Below are positions 47,658 through 60,500 of a stretch of 64,000 bases of DNA, piece after piece. This stretch comes from Colias croceus. Lineage: Eukaryota; Arthropoda; Insecta; Lepidoptera; Pieridae. Both the position numbers and the translations under genes were made by a program. Within the stretch, counting starts at the first letter, position 1, and the number at the start of each line of letters is the position of its first letter. The stretch is from NCBI RefSeq assembly GCF_905220415.1, contig NC_059537.1:1116001-1180000 (forward strand), given 5' to 3'. The notes below the pieces were generated by a model. The model had not been told where the DNA came from. It saw only the letters and a program-made list of their open reading frames with translations, and did not search any database.

Positions 47658-48386
47658 TCACTTTTTAAGACGCTTGGGTCGAGAGGCGACTGTACCCTTG
47701 TTGTCCTTAGCGTTGATCGATGCAGCAACAGACCCCTCCGTGCTATCACAAGCGATTAGATCTAGTTCTTCGGGTGAAACGACTCGGTGGCGAACACCGT
47801 CAGAGGTCCGGATGATGATACTCCCCTCAAGGGTCCAACATCTTGGAATACCGAACTTCTTCCGTGCAGCCATAAAAGTGTCATGCCTGGCCTTTGTGAG
47901 ATACTCTGAAATAGTAATGCCTGTGTTCTTGAAGCAGGTTTTAGAGAACCATACATGATCCCTCATAGGCATACTTTTAAATTTTACCATAATAGGCCGG
48001 GGCTTATTGGTATTGACACGACCTAAGCGATGACATCGGCTAAAGCATTCTGGCACTATATCAGGTTTTTGGAGTCGGTCGGCAAGTACTTTAGCGACCA
48101 ATGCAGCGGTGTCTTCTTTGCTCTCCTCGGTAACTCAATGTACAAGTAGCATTTTGCGGCGTGAACGAGTTTCCTGCTGGTCGGATATTTTAAAAAGTAA
48201 CTCAACTTGTGCATGCAAGGTCTTCAGCGAGGTCATCACAAAAGAACGGAATTCATAAAATTCAGAAGACACAACATTTGAATTAGGTGTGGATGGAGCA
48301 GTTCCATGTAGGGTTTTTTCAAACTCTGCCATCTTTGAGGTGAATAATTCAGTCATCTCTGTCAGTGATTGCTTGATTGAATCCAT
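47658..48386 (-). pseudogene. LINE ORF1 with one in-frame stop
   Basis: The 5' part (48386-48135) starts MDSIKQSLTEMTELFTSKMA and is a likely coiled coil ending RRKMLLVH-TGA. The same frame continues at once (VTEESKEDTAALVAKVLADR) and stays open to 47658 with PECFSRCHRLGRV, RPIMVKF and EYLTKARHDTFMAARKKFG, the RRM-like and C-terminal parts of L1/CR1-type ORF1 nucleic-acid chaperones. The TGA at 48135-48137 is the only break. Total about 242 codons plus stop. Confidence 0.8.
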
Positions 48387-49275
48387 TGTGAGTTGGTGGT
48401 TGATTAATATTTGAAAGTTGTGAATAGTTATATAAAATTACTAAAGGAAATATGTTGCTGGTAGGTACAGATCTTACTCAGCCATAAGTTCACACTTATT
48501 TAACACTTTAAATATTAAATATACAATTATTTTTGAGAGCACAGAAAAATACGTTAGTCTAGGCACACACCTACCCTCAAAAAAAAAAGCGATTGTAGAT
48601 ATCTTAAAATGAAATTTCCATCACTAAAAAGCGCTCGTGACGTCATAACGCGTCGGTCAGTACAAAAAATATGACACGCTTGGTTTTCATACAGATCGCG
48701 GTACTTGCGTTGTCTACTTAATATAATATGTCTGTGGCTGTACCGATTCTTATTGAATAATAGCTTATTAAGAAATAGAGACTTACTGATTTCTTCTATT
48801 TCATATACAAAATTAAGTTTTTAACATCGACGAAGTCTTTGATAAAAACATTTGAAGAACATAAAAATCAAAAATAAAAGGAATGGAAATAGTCAGTGTG
48901 GATGTAAAAGGCCCCGTTTCGTATTACAACCCAGATTTATCCAAATAATGCTTCCCTGCAAAACGAACTGAAATACCAGAGCGGTTCTTTAAAAAGATAA
49001 CGCTTTAGGATTACATATATCTTTACCCTACACCCTTTAGCGACAAATCCCGAAAACAATAAATTCCAAGACCTGCATCCAGGGACTTGGCTCCAATCCA
49101 GGTGACTGTTACAGTCCAAGGCTCTTCATCAACCGGTGGTTGTTAGCCAAGCTGTAACCGTATATCAGTATTTGGGATTTCTTTATTCATTGTTTTAGCT
49201 GCGTTTAGAGAATCTTAAAGGGGATTTTTGGGATATAGTATCAGACCTGATAAAATGTAGAGCTTTTTTTATATA

Positions 49276-49460
49276 TCTATACTAATATTATAAAGCTCAA
49301 GAGTTTGTTTGAATGCGCTAATCTCTGGAACTACTGGTCCGATTTGGAAAATTATTTCAGTGTCAGATAGCCCATTTATTGAAGAAGGCTATAGGCTATA
49401 TATCATCACGTTTAAAACAACAGGAGCAGAGCAAAGCGGGTAAAACCACGGGGCACAGCT
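49276..49460 (+). mobile_element. Helitron-like repeat
   Basis: CTATACTAATATTATAAAGC start, CCACGGGGCACAGCTGGTA end; CTAGT has mutated to CTGGT. Confidence 0.66.
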
Positions 49461-49494
49461 GGTACAGGATATCCCGCCGTAAGTATACTACTTA

Positions 49495-49865
49495 CGGAAC
49501 GTGTACGTTTAATACGCTGATAACGTAATACGCAACGTGTATTCGCGGTTCTACAGAACAACGTCTATGGAAAAAACTGAAAAATTAAAATTAATTTTTT
49601 TCTACCTATTTTTCCAGTTTAAAAAGTATCATATTTTACGCCCAGGATAATAAGGTATAATTATACCAAGTTTCATCGAAATCGAATCGTTAGTTTTCAC
49701 GTGATGCCTATACAGACAGACAGACAGACAGACAGACAAAAATTTTTTTAATCACATATTTGGGTTTGGTATCGATCCAGTAACACCCCCTGGTATTTAT
49801 TTTTTCAATATTTTCAATGTACAGAATTGACCCTTCTACAGATTTATTATATTATGTAAATAGAT
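49495..49865 (-). mobile_element. Helitron-like repeat, reverse copy of 19240-19716
   Basis: Carries the CAGA tract at 49708-49738 and ends in AATTGACCCTTCTACAGATT, the reverse of the 19240 copy. Its hairpin terminus is missing. Confidence 0.66.
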
Positions 49866-50516
49866 GCGTAGGAAAACAATCTTTCACTTACGTGTGTTAA
49901 GTGACGGCAGAACACCCTGAATATTATGAAAAAAACTACATGAAAAGATACAACATAATATTATTATCACTATTACTGACTCTGCAATTTGACTTCGAGA
50001 CAAAAACGGATTTATATTAATTTTCATAATATATTCCTGTTCCCATATTCTTTGCAGTGAGCGAAGTTTTGTTAAATTTAGAGATTAACTTTCATACCAT
50101 TAGTTCTCTCACTAATGACATGTTTCATCAGAAAATATCAAGAGCACTGTAATGGCGGCCCGCTTGTAGTTCTCATTTGAGTTTATTTTAAAGCTAAAAT
50201 GTAGTTCTTTCTTAAACATTTTATTCAACATGCATCATTTAGTTTTAAATGGAAAAGAATTATGAAGAATGTATTTCTTGGATATACTTTTTAATGAGCT
50301 TAAACGACCATGTTACATAGGAACATTTTACCGCGAGTGTGGCTACAAAATGTATGGATTGATAATAATATAACGTAAGTTTTTTTATGGCTAAAGTTTG
50401 CTTATTACATTAAATGTTCTGTTAACAATATAAAGGTTTTTATCCAAGAAGTTTTTCCATTCTCTGCTTTATGTAGAGAACCTGTTTGAACTAGGATATA
50501 AAGTAAAATATACTTA

Positions 50517-50700
50517 ACTAGAGGTCCGCCTCGGCTTCGCCCGTGGTACATATTTCGCAATAAAAGGTAGCCTATGTTCTTTCTCAGGGTTTAAAGTGTG
50601 CCAAATTTCATTAAAATCGGTCCTGTAGTTTATGAGCCTATTCATTACAATCAAACAAACAAAAATACAAACTTTTCCTCTTTATAATATTAGTGTAGAT
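50517..50700 (-). mobile_element. Helitron-like repeat
   Basis: ACTAGAGGTCCGCCTCGGCT at its 3' end; TATGAGCCTATTCATTACA in the body; TTATAATATTAGTGTAGAT at the 5' end. Confidence 0.64.
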
Positions 50701-50832
50701 AAACATGTAGAGTCTAAATGTAGTCCATTATTTAATAAGTCGAGTGATTTTTTGTTAAATATATCAAGAGCGCGAAAAATCGAATCTGTTTACAATACAT
50801 ATTTAAAATTTAGGTAATAAATCTATCCTACA

Positions 50833-51072
50833 CTACGTCAAAAAACCCTGAATAGCTCCACAGAATTCACCAGCCTCTATATTTTGCAAAACGAAGGCGA
50901 GATGCTCACAATAAATAACAAAAGCTTGTACCAAGCTGTCCCAGAGATAGTTATTAGCAAAACAATTTACTGAACATAATACTTGCTTGATCTGTATTAC
51001 GGTCACGTAGCGAGTTATGTAAGATCTTTCGTCCTTCAGCTTTGCGAAATCTACGAATTGTTCGATGTACAT
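50833..51072 (-). CDS. Unrecognised 79-codon minus-strand open frame, possible exon
   Basis: The frame reads MYIEQFVDFAKLKDERSYIT ... and ends GAIQGFLT before TAG. It could extend upstream to an acceptor-like ATTTCCAG at 51086-51093 (minus sense), giving a phase-1 terminal exon. The composition is more gene-like and GC-richer than the surrounding AT-rich DNA, and no repeat family matches it in the window. No partner exon was found, so it may be a gene fragment or chance. Confidence 0.28.
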   Translation of the reverse strand: MYIEQFVDFAKLKDERSYITRYVTVIQIKQVLCSVNCFANNYLWDSLVQAFVIYCEHLAFVLQNIEAGEFCGAIQGFLT

Positions 51073-52868
51073 TGCTCGCTTTGGTCTGGAAATGTTAGAG
51101 TAGTTGTAGTGAATGCAGCAATGTAAACTGTTCAGTTAGGACGTGGCTGTAGTGTATTAGATTTTTACTTCAGTTTTTAAATTAAGTTTGGTGAATTTCC
51201 TTTTTCTTAGTCTCATGTGCTTAAGTATTTGAATTTTCAAATGCAGCGGTGCAATCTTAATGAATGGACTATAAAATGTTACTTAGTGTTCTAGACTCTC
51301 GTTCTAATTATGTTATTTTAATTTTGTTTAATTCTTTTCTACTTGAAATAAGTCTGACGTTTCTCCTTTACAGTGTTTTAATCTCATGATATTATAGGTA
51401 CCTTATGTAAAGTGTTCAAAATTAAATCGTATTCATTAGTTTTAATATACAGATATTAAAATGAACAAATATTTTTAATTAATTTCTTTATGAAGCACGA
51501 TTTTGGCTGGAGTTTATTGAAAAGTTAATTAAATTACACTTCAATATAACGAATAGTAATAAAATTCAGCACCATATGTTAGCGTTAGCAAATATCAAAT
51601 AAACCATTAAGCATTATTATGCCATATTCCCACTTCATTTACTTAAAGCTGGGGACACACTGGGACACATTTTAATATCAAGGCCCTAACGACCTACCAT
51701 GTAACAACGATGCTATTCTTTACGTGTTGTAGTTATAGTACACACACACACACACGTGTATTTGCGTGTGTAAAACACAAACAGCCCATTGGAATTGGAT
51801 GTGAGAGATTGGCGATTAATCAGAAGAAAGTCAGGAGACATGTGTGTTACCTTGTATTATTGTTGTGTAAATTATCCGAATATACCTTTACGTACTAATA
51901 ATTACTTCTTGTTCTATTTTGATATTTTATTGAGATATAACAACACTATACTTATAACTGCGTTTTTAACAAATTCGTATTAATATCATTAGATAATTTC
52001 AGCCTTGCTTTTCCTTTTGAATGAAAAAACTTTATATCTTCAGCTCAGTATGTTCCCGGCCTTATATTGCAAAGTTTATTTACATTTATTTTGAAAGCGA
52101 TCCCTCTCAGCTTTGAAGTTAAATTACAGCGATAATTAAAAACCATTACAGTTTTAATATCTTCGTTAAGTGGAAAGCCCCGTTTAAACACTTATTTAGC
52201 CTTAGATTAGGAAATTTAAAACATTATAGGAAAATATGAAATTAATTTCGAGCGAAGGAAAGTAATTATTTATTATTTTTATTGGAATATTGTTTGTGTT
52301 TACTGATTTGATCTTTATAAAAATTATTAATTTTGGCTTACATCACCAACGACTTTCGGTTACTTTTTCTATTGTAATATCTGCATGTCCAAGTCAATTA
52401 TTTTTTTTATAATAATATTTTTGATACACTTACGAAACAATTTTCCATCATGTTATATTCTTAGTTATATTAGTATCATAATAAAAACAACACAATACGT
52501 AAACCGGCATAAATTGAAAAAGCAAACCATTCATTTTGCGCGAACCAAAAAAATCACATATTGAAATTTGAAACATACATACTTTTTTCAGTCATGCCAA
52601 AATTTTATTGCGTCCATCTATCCGGTAACAATACGTCGTGTGAAAAATAAAAACGTTTTGACAGCTGTTAGACAAATACCCTTAACGCCTTCATGTGAAA
52701 TAGAATAACTAAATTGATCTGCTAGAAAATGGATGAAATACTATGTTGCCTGCTGTGCAGAGAGGTGAGACGCACGAGTTGTTCTCAATTTGTAGCTAGT
52801 TTTTGTAGAATAATATAGTGATTGCTGTAGTTACTGGCTGTTGTAATAGTGACTACACTACATATTCT
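51073..52868. other. Intergenic AT-rich stretch
   Basis: Apart from the CA repeat and a possible short first exon at 52729-52764 (see rejected items) I see no gene or named element here. Confidence 0.45.
51741..51757. repeat. CA microsatellite
   Basis: Eight CA units followed by GTGTATTTGCGTGTG, which could pair with it. Confidence 0.7.
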
Positions 52869-52869
52869 A

Positions 52870-53955
52870 GGAGGTAGCAACGTTGACAAGTGAGCATTTT
52901 AGTATAGTTGGTTCTTTGATATGCTGTTCCTCTTGCTATTTCGGTTACAGTCCGGGCTGTCTGGCTGGCCCCAGTGGTTGCGTTTATTAGTGCGCATCTT
53001 ATCTGCACAGGAAAATATCCTTAATTTAAAGTCATTTTTTAACGCGTAATTTTTAATCGTTTGCCTTTAGATAGATCCATTAGACATACATTTTTTATTG
53101 CAAGAGGTTTTTTTCGTTGTTAAATAGGTGCCAGACGCAATTTTTATTTCAAAATAATTAAAATATCATCGAAATAAGTGAAATTCCATCAACATGAGTC
53201 CCAGTGAAGGATAAGTAATCACTGTGTTACTTATACTATATATAATATTCATTTTACTATTTACAGTTTTTTTGCAACAATCTACCATATCACCTCCTTT
53301 TTCCCAACGAACCTCAAATAGGACGTTAATGTAAACTTGATAAAAACCAAATATCATCAAGAAATTAAAGACTTTTTAACGGATTTTAAACGCGATTTAT
53401 TCATTGTATTATTTTCCCAAGTCTTTAATTTCAAAATGTATAATACTCGCGTAAAATCAAACACTAGAAAATACAAATATCATCAAATTCATATTTATAC
53501 CCAAAAGTGTAATAAATATGAAACCATCTATTAAAAATATTAGTTTACTAATTATTCAATATAAGTATTAAAAAAGGATAATATAATATAAATAATAAAG
53601 TTATTACTTACCTTTTAAGCGGACTCATGTTGATGTAATTTCACTTATTTCGATGACATTTTAGTTATTTTGAAATAAAAATTGCGTATGGCACCTATTT
53701 TACAACGAAAAAAACGTCTTGCAATAAAAAAATTATGTCTGATGGATCTATCTAAAGGCAATAGATTAAAAATTACGCGTTAAAAAATGACTTTAAATTA
53801 GGGATATTTTCCTGTGCAGATAAGATGCGCACTAATAAACGCAACCACTGCGGCCAGCCAGACAGCCCGGACTCTAACCGAAATAGCAAGAGAAACAGTA
53901 TATCAAAAACCCAACTATACTAAAATGACTTTTTTTTAAACGTTGCTAGCTCCCG
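52870..53955. mobile_element. 1.09 kb foldback element with about 330 bp inverted arms
   Basis: Left arm 52870-53200 (GGTAGCAACGTT, AGTCCGGGCTGTCTGGCTGG, AAAATATCATCGAAATAAGT) is inverted at 53622-53955 with a few percent change. The 420-base core is AT-rich and non-coding; the arm ends read GGAGGTAGCAACGTT and GGGAGCTAGCAACGTT. No clear target duplication. Confidence 0.78.
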
Positions 53956-54004
53956 TACTAACAGCTGTATCTGAGCTATGATTTTAGAGTTTTTGCCATA
54001 CCTT

Positions 54005-54220
54005 TTTGAAGTGAAACTTCTTTATCAGGATTGGACAAAAATTTAGTGTAACATTTTTGCGTTACGCTCTAGACGTGACATTTTTGCGTTACGCCGTAGG
54101 GGTGACATTTTTGCGTTACGCCGTTGGCGTGACATTTTTGCGTTACGCGCCAACTTTTTCTTATCCCTAAGTTTCACTTCTTACGTGTGTACACGCACAC
54201 ATTTTTTTTACGATAAGACG
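54005..54220. mobile_element. 'GTGAAACTTC' MITE, copy 3, with four 27 bp tandem units
   Basis: Ends TTTGAAGTGAAACTTCTTTA and AAGTTTCACTTCTTACGTGT. The core is four units of ACATTTTTGCGTTACGC plus about ten variable bases, starting at 54051, 54078, 54105 and 54132. Lies 230 bases before membrane-gene exon a. Confidence 0.72.
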
Positions 54221-54451
54221 TAGTATATAATCTTAGATAATATTATGTATGTTTGTACCAAGAGTTCTATTCAACGTGTTAAAAATAACAATAGCTAAGA
54301 TGTCGTCTACATTAAAGTTGTACGTCAAGAAGATGAATTTTTAATATTTATGAAACATTTATTATTTATTTATTAAACCTAAAACGTCTATCGAGTAACT
54401 AACGAACCCAGTACAAATAATTCTTACCATAAATAACGTTTTTCTCTCCAG

Positions 54452-54579
54452 ACAAACGCGTGGTAAGGCATAGACTGTTCACATCTCTAATATCATCAAC
54501 GGATTTGATCGACTCCATAGCTATGAATACCTACAGATCTGAAGACTACCACATGTTAAACGCTCTATTTGCACCTCCT
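54452..54579 (+). CDS. Membrane-protein gene, exon a
   Basis: Acceptor TTTCTCTCCAG, donor GTAAGT. Only the frame opening two bases in is free of stops: KRVVRHRLFTSLISSTDLID and onward to LFAPP, 42 full codons. Confidence 0.6.
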
Positions 54580-57500
54580 GTAAGTAACAATTTATCTTCT
54601 TATTAAAATAACATTAGGCTAGAGCAATGACTTCTACACCAATGATTAAAAAATAAATAAATTAGATGTTTTTATTAAACTTCCCAAAAACATGAATAAA
54701 CAATGAACATCTATTAATTTTTATTGCATAGAGTCTATTATATTATCATGTAGAGCCGAATCACTTTGGTTTTAGTTATTTTTATTTATTTTTTTTATGT
54801 CTACAATAAAGTAAAGGTGCAAACAAACAATACCAAAACAATATAGACAACCACAAACAATATCAATGTTCACCAAATTAAAAGCAAAAAAATCCGTTTA
54901 AACGTTAAACAAACGTTATTCTTTCATTTTGTTGAAAACGTGAAACAGACCTAAAATAGATAAATAAAGCCTTAAATAAACCAACTCAATATGACAGATG
55001 TTGTTTACGATCAAAACATCTTTGAAGATCACAAGATTTTGCCTACGCGAAATGTTTTTCTTCAATAAGGCTGTGTGTGTTTGTGATGAGCGGAGCGGGG
55101 CTGATAGTGAAGCGAGTACATGCTAGCGTATTTATATAGATGCTGAAACTAACTAATAAGATTATTGAAGCTATAACTCACTTGAAAATATGAAAACATG
55201 CATTGAATAGTGAAAGTGAATTGAAAACATTTATGTACTAATTTTTATTTTATCAATCGCAAATGGCAAGTGTACCTACACATGTAAGCGCTAAATTAGA
55301 TTCCAATTGCATATTTAGAAATTTAGTTTATCGCTTTTAATTACAATACATAAGTAGGTGTACCATCTAAGATTAATATACATCTAGTATATATCTTGGT
55401 CCATGCACAATCGCTCCACAAAACGCTGTATAAACCGCTCCGCTTTTCCAGTCATGAAACCTCAACCTTAAAGCTTGTCAACAGTCTTAAGGCTTACCGT
55501 TCATTATTTGCCTCTCTTCCGCACCAATAACGCAAAATTGACGAATATGAAGCATTTTTTTTTTCTGGGTAACGATTTGTTTGTGCCAGAACAACTTGCG
55601 TTGAAGCTATTTGGTAACGTTTATTAAGTTAGCGGGTTTTTGGCCTGTTTTTTATTACTGTCGTCGTGGACTCGATAAAGTTTTCTGGTTGATAATGTTG
55701 CCTGTGTGTGTGTGAGTGGCTAATACGCATGTGTGAGTGTGGATTATTTTGAAAGGTGGTCTAACTTACTACTCTTGAGATCTAGATGTTCCTTATTATG
55801 TACAATCCTACCCGCGGCTACACCTGCGCGGTCAAAGGAATTACACTTGAAATTGGCTGATATTTCACCGCGGTAAAATGCATTATAATATGTCATCCTC
55901 TTAACTGTCTCCTGCCCTAAAAATCATACCATAGAACTGCATAAAAACGATATAAAAAAAGGCAAACAAACACACTTTCGCATTTATACAATAATAATTA
56001 TGCCGTATCCCCTATCATATGATTGCTTATGTAAACAGGTCACAATGTCAAGCGCTTCAGCAAACAGTATGGTGCACGGAACAAAATCCATGGTCACCTC
56101 GTTCAGGACCTGGGTTCAGACACATGAAGAGGCACAGGTAAAACGTTGTTGACGTTTTTATTCTTTTTAAACTAGAGTTTTTTTTTCTTGTATTTTTTAC
56201 TTAAATTCTTGTTTATAATTTTTTCTTTCTTTCTTGAGGAATGTTTCTTAAAACAATTAATAAAATAAAAAGCATTTGCAAAAGCAAGCAAGCAAAAACA
56301 AAATTTTAAATTCTTTATTACATTCTTAATTAATTATTGGTAAAGTCAAGAAATTAAGAGGCATTAAAGAATTAAAAACCGGTTTTATTCATTACATTAT
56401 GTGTTGGTCGGACGTCTAAAATACGTTACAATGCGCGGTCACAGACAAAGCACTCTCACTGGCTATAAAGTATTTTTTTATGTTTATGGTATGAATATTT
56501 TATTATGATTAAGAATTTCCCATTTCATTGTTTCCATTTGACGTTTAATTTCTTTATTTTCTCAAGATAGAACCACCAATTTTTAAGGACACAGCCTTAA
56601 AAGCGCTTTTTAATATTATTGTTTATAACTTCAATCTACATAACCAGTTAATCAAAAACTTATTTATTAAACTTTAAAATATTTGACGATAACTTTAACT
56701 TTGTCTTTTTTATGTAAATCGAAAAATTTTGTAAAAATTTGGATATCCTAGATGCAGATTACTGGATGCAATTTCTAGAGTACGCGATCTTCCACGAATA
56801 GCAACTATTGGTACGTGATCTGAGCTTCAAACGGTATTATATTCTTTTAAAATTGAATCCACAGCTACATATAGGATATTAAGCTTTTGTTCTGCTTTCT
56901 ATAATTTATAAATTAATAGGGCTTTGTGTAAAAATTCATTTCTTTCTTACCTTCTTGGGTACTACGCTCTTACTCGTACATCTCAAAAACAGCATAAATT
57001 ATCATCTCTGAAATCAGAAAGTCTTTCCTAAGTAAAAAACATGCAAACTTCAATAAAAATGGAAATTTGTCAAATTATTCTTCGATTGACCGCTTTAAAT
57101 CATAACAATAAACGATAGCATATTGACTTACTAAAACATATTCAGGCCAATCATTATCAAGTGTCGCGATTATGTACCAATTCCATTATTTATGCTATAG
57201 TGTCGTCTCTACGCGGTCATGCAGCATGACATCGTGCTGTCATGCATGAATGATCGTTTTTATCGATGATTGAAATAAATGCACATGCAAATTTTGAGAT
57301 AGTACCTAATTGATGAACATTTGTATTTTGTATCCCGTAAGGTATGACTGGCCTGCTCTTATGATCGTTACAATCGGTGCATGACATGCAAAAGCTTAGT
57401 ATTTAACACATAAATTGTTTCATACAAAAAATGTGATAGCTACGAATTGCCTCTCACTGAATAATAATGGAGTGATCCCAAAGATCAGTATTATTGAAAA

Positions 57501-60500
57501 GAATAATTGATAGACAAGATTCTTGGAGGAGCCTCTCAATGCTCCGAATTGTTAACAGGCAATTATCTTCCTTCATATTCCGTCCAATTCCACTTAAGTC
57601 CTTTTTAATAGATCTCCGTAATTAATAACTTTTTATTGGAGATGTCTTCCACCTTTTTTGGTGACACTTATCCTGTTCTTCGAGTGATTTGTCTCGGTTC
57701 TGGGATAGTAACTTTTGCATCTTATAATGTTTTTGTTAATTTTTGCTTTATATATAATAAAGAATATAATATGAATAAAATGAATTCATATTTTATTCAT
57801 GTTATATTATATTATATTTTTTTTTTATATGAACAGTCGTTCAAGACATGTAACATCGTAATCTCCCCGTGTTCAAAATGTCGGGTTATTAATGAATAAA
57901 TCGTTAAAAACTTCGTTAAACATCCTTAATTTAAAAATGTATTACCTAAATATAAAATGGACCAACAGTATTTAAAGATTATCAAGTAGAAGGCTAGGTT
58001 TAGAAAGTTTGCTGTGAACCTATTACTTTGAGCTTAAACTTGTGGTAACTGTTTGGTCCGATAGCAGTAGAATTATGTAGTTAGAAATCCACATTAGCCT
58101 TGTTTAAATAATTTTCTATATTATGTCATACTCTTCACAAATCTATACTAATATTATTACAAAGCTGAAGAGTTTGTTTGTTTGTTTGTTTGAACGCGCT
58201 AATCTCGGGAGCTACTGGTCCGATTTGAAAAATTATTTCGGTGTTAGATAGCTAATTTATCGAGGAAGGCTATAGGGCATAGGCTATAACATCATCACGC
58301 TACGACCAACAGGAGAGGAGCCACGGGTGCCACCGCGCGGAGCAGCTAGTATAAAATAAACAAATACTCAATTATTTATTACATAGATATTACATAAATA
58401 AAACAAAATTCTGTGATCCTATTATATTCTAACTATTGTAGAGTCAAATCCAAGTCTGAACTTATCGTAAATCGAAATCTATCAATATTCATCAAAAAGA
58501 ATTCTTAGCCAGAACTTCTAATCGAAACAAGTGGAAGCCTAAATTAATTCATGAATGGAAATTTTATGACAAATCAAATAATGAACTGAATAGTCATGGC
58601 ACTAATTTCTAGCCTAATTTTATTGACATCTCATTTCAATCTGCGTTCCAAGTGTTAGCAATTAAATGGAGATAAAATATAATAGAAAATATTTATTTGG
58701 AATATGTTATTGTGTGAATAATTGTTTATTTTAGATTTCTTATTGTACTTATGTACAACACTTATTACGGCATCTTAGTATAATTTAAGATCAAGTTAGA
58801 AAAACCATAACGAAATGAAAAAAAGCGTGTGTGCCGAGCACACGTTTCAGAAGTGAAACTTCTTTAGTAAGATTCAAAGACACTCCTTACTCCATGACGC
58901 GTCCTTGAAATTTTACTCTCCATGCGCCTAAAGATGTTTCACTTCAAAAGTGAATTAATTATTTAGTTAGAATAATCAGTGAAGCTCTTTTACAAATGAA
59001 AATATCTTATTATTTTACTGCAAACATAAAATTTACACTTACAGTATTTACATAAAAAATATTCTTGTTAAAGCTTTTCACCCGTCGATTCATATTTAAA
59101 TCAGTGTACAATTTAAATTTTAAAGAGATGGGATATTTGCAATTATCCAGTTTACAATTGCGAAAGCAAAAATTTTAAAGGAAAACTGTCAGAAATGCAC
59201 TGCATACGTTTCTCTTGCTATTATTATAAATAGGGATATATTTACGAATAATATAACTATCGACACTGAAGATGTTAATAGAAAAATAATTTTTAAGATA
59301 GAGCCTTAACCAGTTGAGTAAAAATTAAAAAGCTACAATGGATGTAAAATCTCTCAGAACTTTCGACTGGGTCAACCGATTCTGATGATTCTTTTTTATT
59401 TGACAGCTAGTGCCTTCTGGTTGGTCTCTAATTTTTCCCTAGTTCTATTCTATTTGAAGGCAGCTAGTTTTTGTTAACAAATATATACAGGGTGTTTGGA
59501 AGGTGGGTGCAAAGCTTTAAGGGGATGATAGTACGGAGCATTTAGAACATTTTGAGCAACAGTTGTCTTAGACCAAGTTAATTATTTTTTTTTTGGGAGC
59601 ATTTTACGTTTTTTTTTGCAAAATTCCGAAATCTGCCATTAAATTGCATACAACGTTCAAATTACGTTGAAATGAAACAATTTATTTCGCTAGTGCATTG
59701 TGTGTTCAACTGTATCCAAGCATTTAAAAGTAGGCATTTATCTCAAAAAATACATTTACCAATCGTTTAAATGTAATAAAAAAAAATTGAAAAAAAATTA
59801 TCTTATTTTAAATATTGTTTCTTTATTATGTTCACAGGTGATGATGGCGAGCATTCTAGTGGTAGTGGGGTTGTGGTGGCTCGTCAGAACAATGCTCGCG
59901 CTTATCATCAACCTCATATGCCCCATTTTGGTAGTAATATTGGCAGTGGTGAGGACTTATTATAATAATAATTTTTTTCTACACCGTTATAAATTACACA
60001 TATAAACCCAGGGTCTCAAATAGTTAAAAACTGACTGTTACTCAAGAGGTATATTACACTATTACAATGAATTAACTTAAATCTATTAATTCAATATATT
60101 ATTAAGCCATTTTTTTATTAAATCTATCGCTGTACCAAATTTCATCAAGATCCAATTAGCCGACTATAGCTAAAAGATTAACAAACATTATTTCATTCAT
60201 CTTCACAAACTTTTAGTAGGAAGATTAGTATGTCTTGATAATATTATATAAGTTTACATCAAACATTGAATGCACAAATACTGTTCGAAGATACTTGCTC
60301 AAGGATCTCTAATGCGTTGGATTAAGAGCTCATCGAGCTATTTCGAGATACAATTTAATACAGTAGACCCGCAGTATTCCGACTATCGTTTTGCGGGGCC
60401 TTATCGAGGAATCGAATTTGTTACAGGATACTGTTAAAACATGCATGATCGACGTAAAAATTGTCAAAAAAAAATTGGTTGTCTGTAAAGTCAGTTTACC

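Larger units (their letters stand above)
43826..48600 (-). mobile_element. Near-complete non-LTR retrotransposon (CR1/L2-like group)
   Basis: Minus-strand order: ORF1 (48386-47658, with a stop), spacer of about 600 bases, ORF2 (47052-44167), 3' UTR with hairpin AATCGCTTCAAAGCGATAAG, AATAAAGTG, and an (ATT)n tail at 43828-43849. The 5' limit near 48600 is uncertain. No target duplication seen. Clade not resolved from sequence alone. Confidence 0.8.
42857..48745 (+). mobile_element. THAP-encoding DNA transposon remnant interrupted by a LINE
   Basis: The left end (42857-42925) and the reverse complement of the right end (48680-48745) align over about 70 bases with gaps, sharing CACAGACATA, ATTAAG and GTAGACAACGC-like words. 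A THAP-type first exon follows the left end, as in P-element-like transposons. Most of the interior is the inserted LINE. Target duplication not found, and boundaries are accurate only to a few bases. Confidence 0.55.

Noticed and set aside
52729..52764. Possible first exon (MDEILCCLLCRE, then donor GTGAGA) for the membrane-protein gene
   Set aside because: It ends in phase 0, but the exon at 54452 needs an upstream exon ending in phase 1. No bridging exon was found, so I do not join them.
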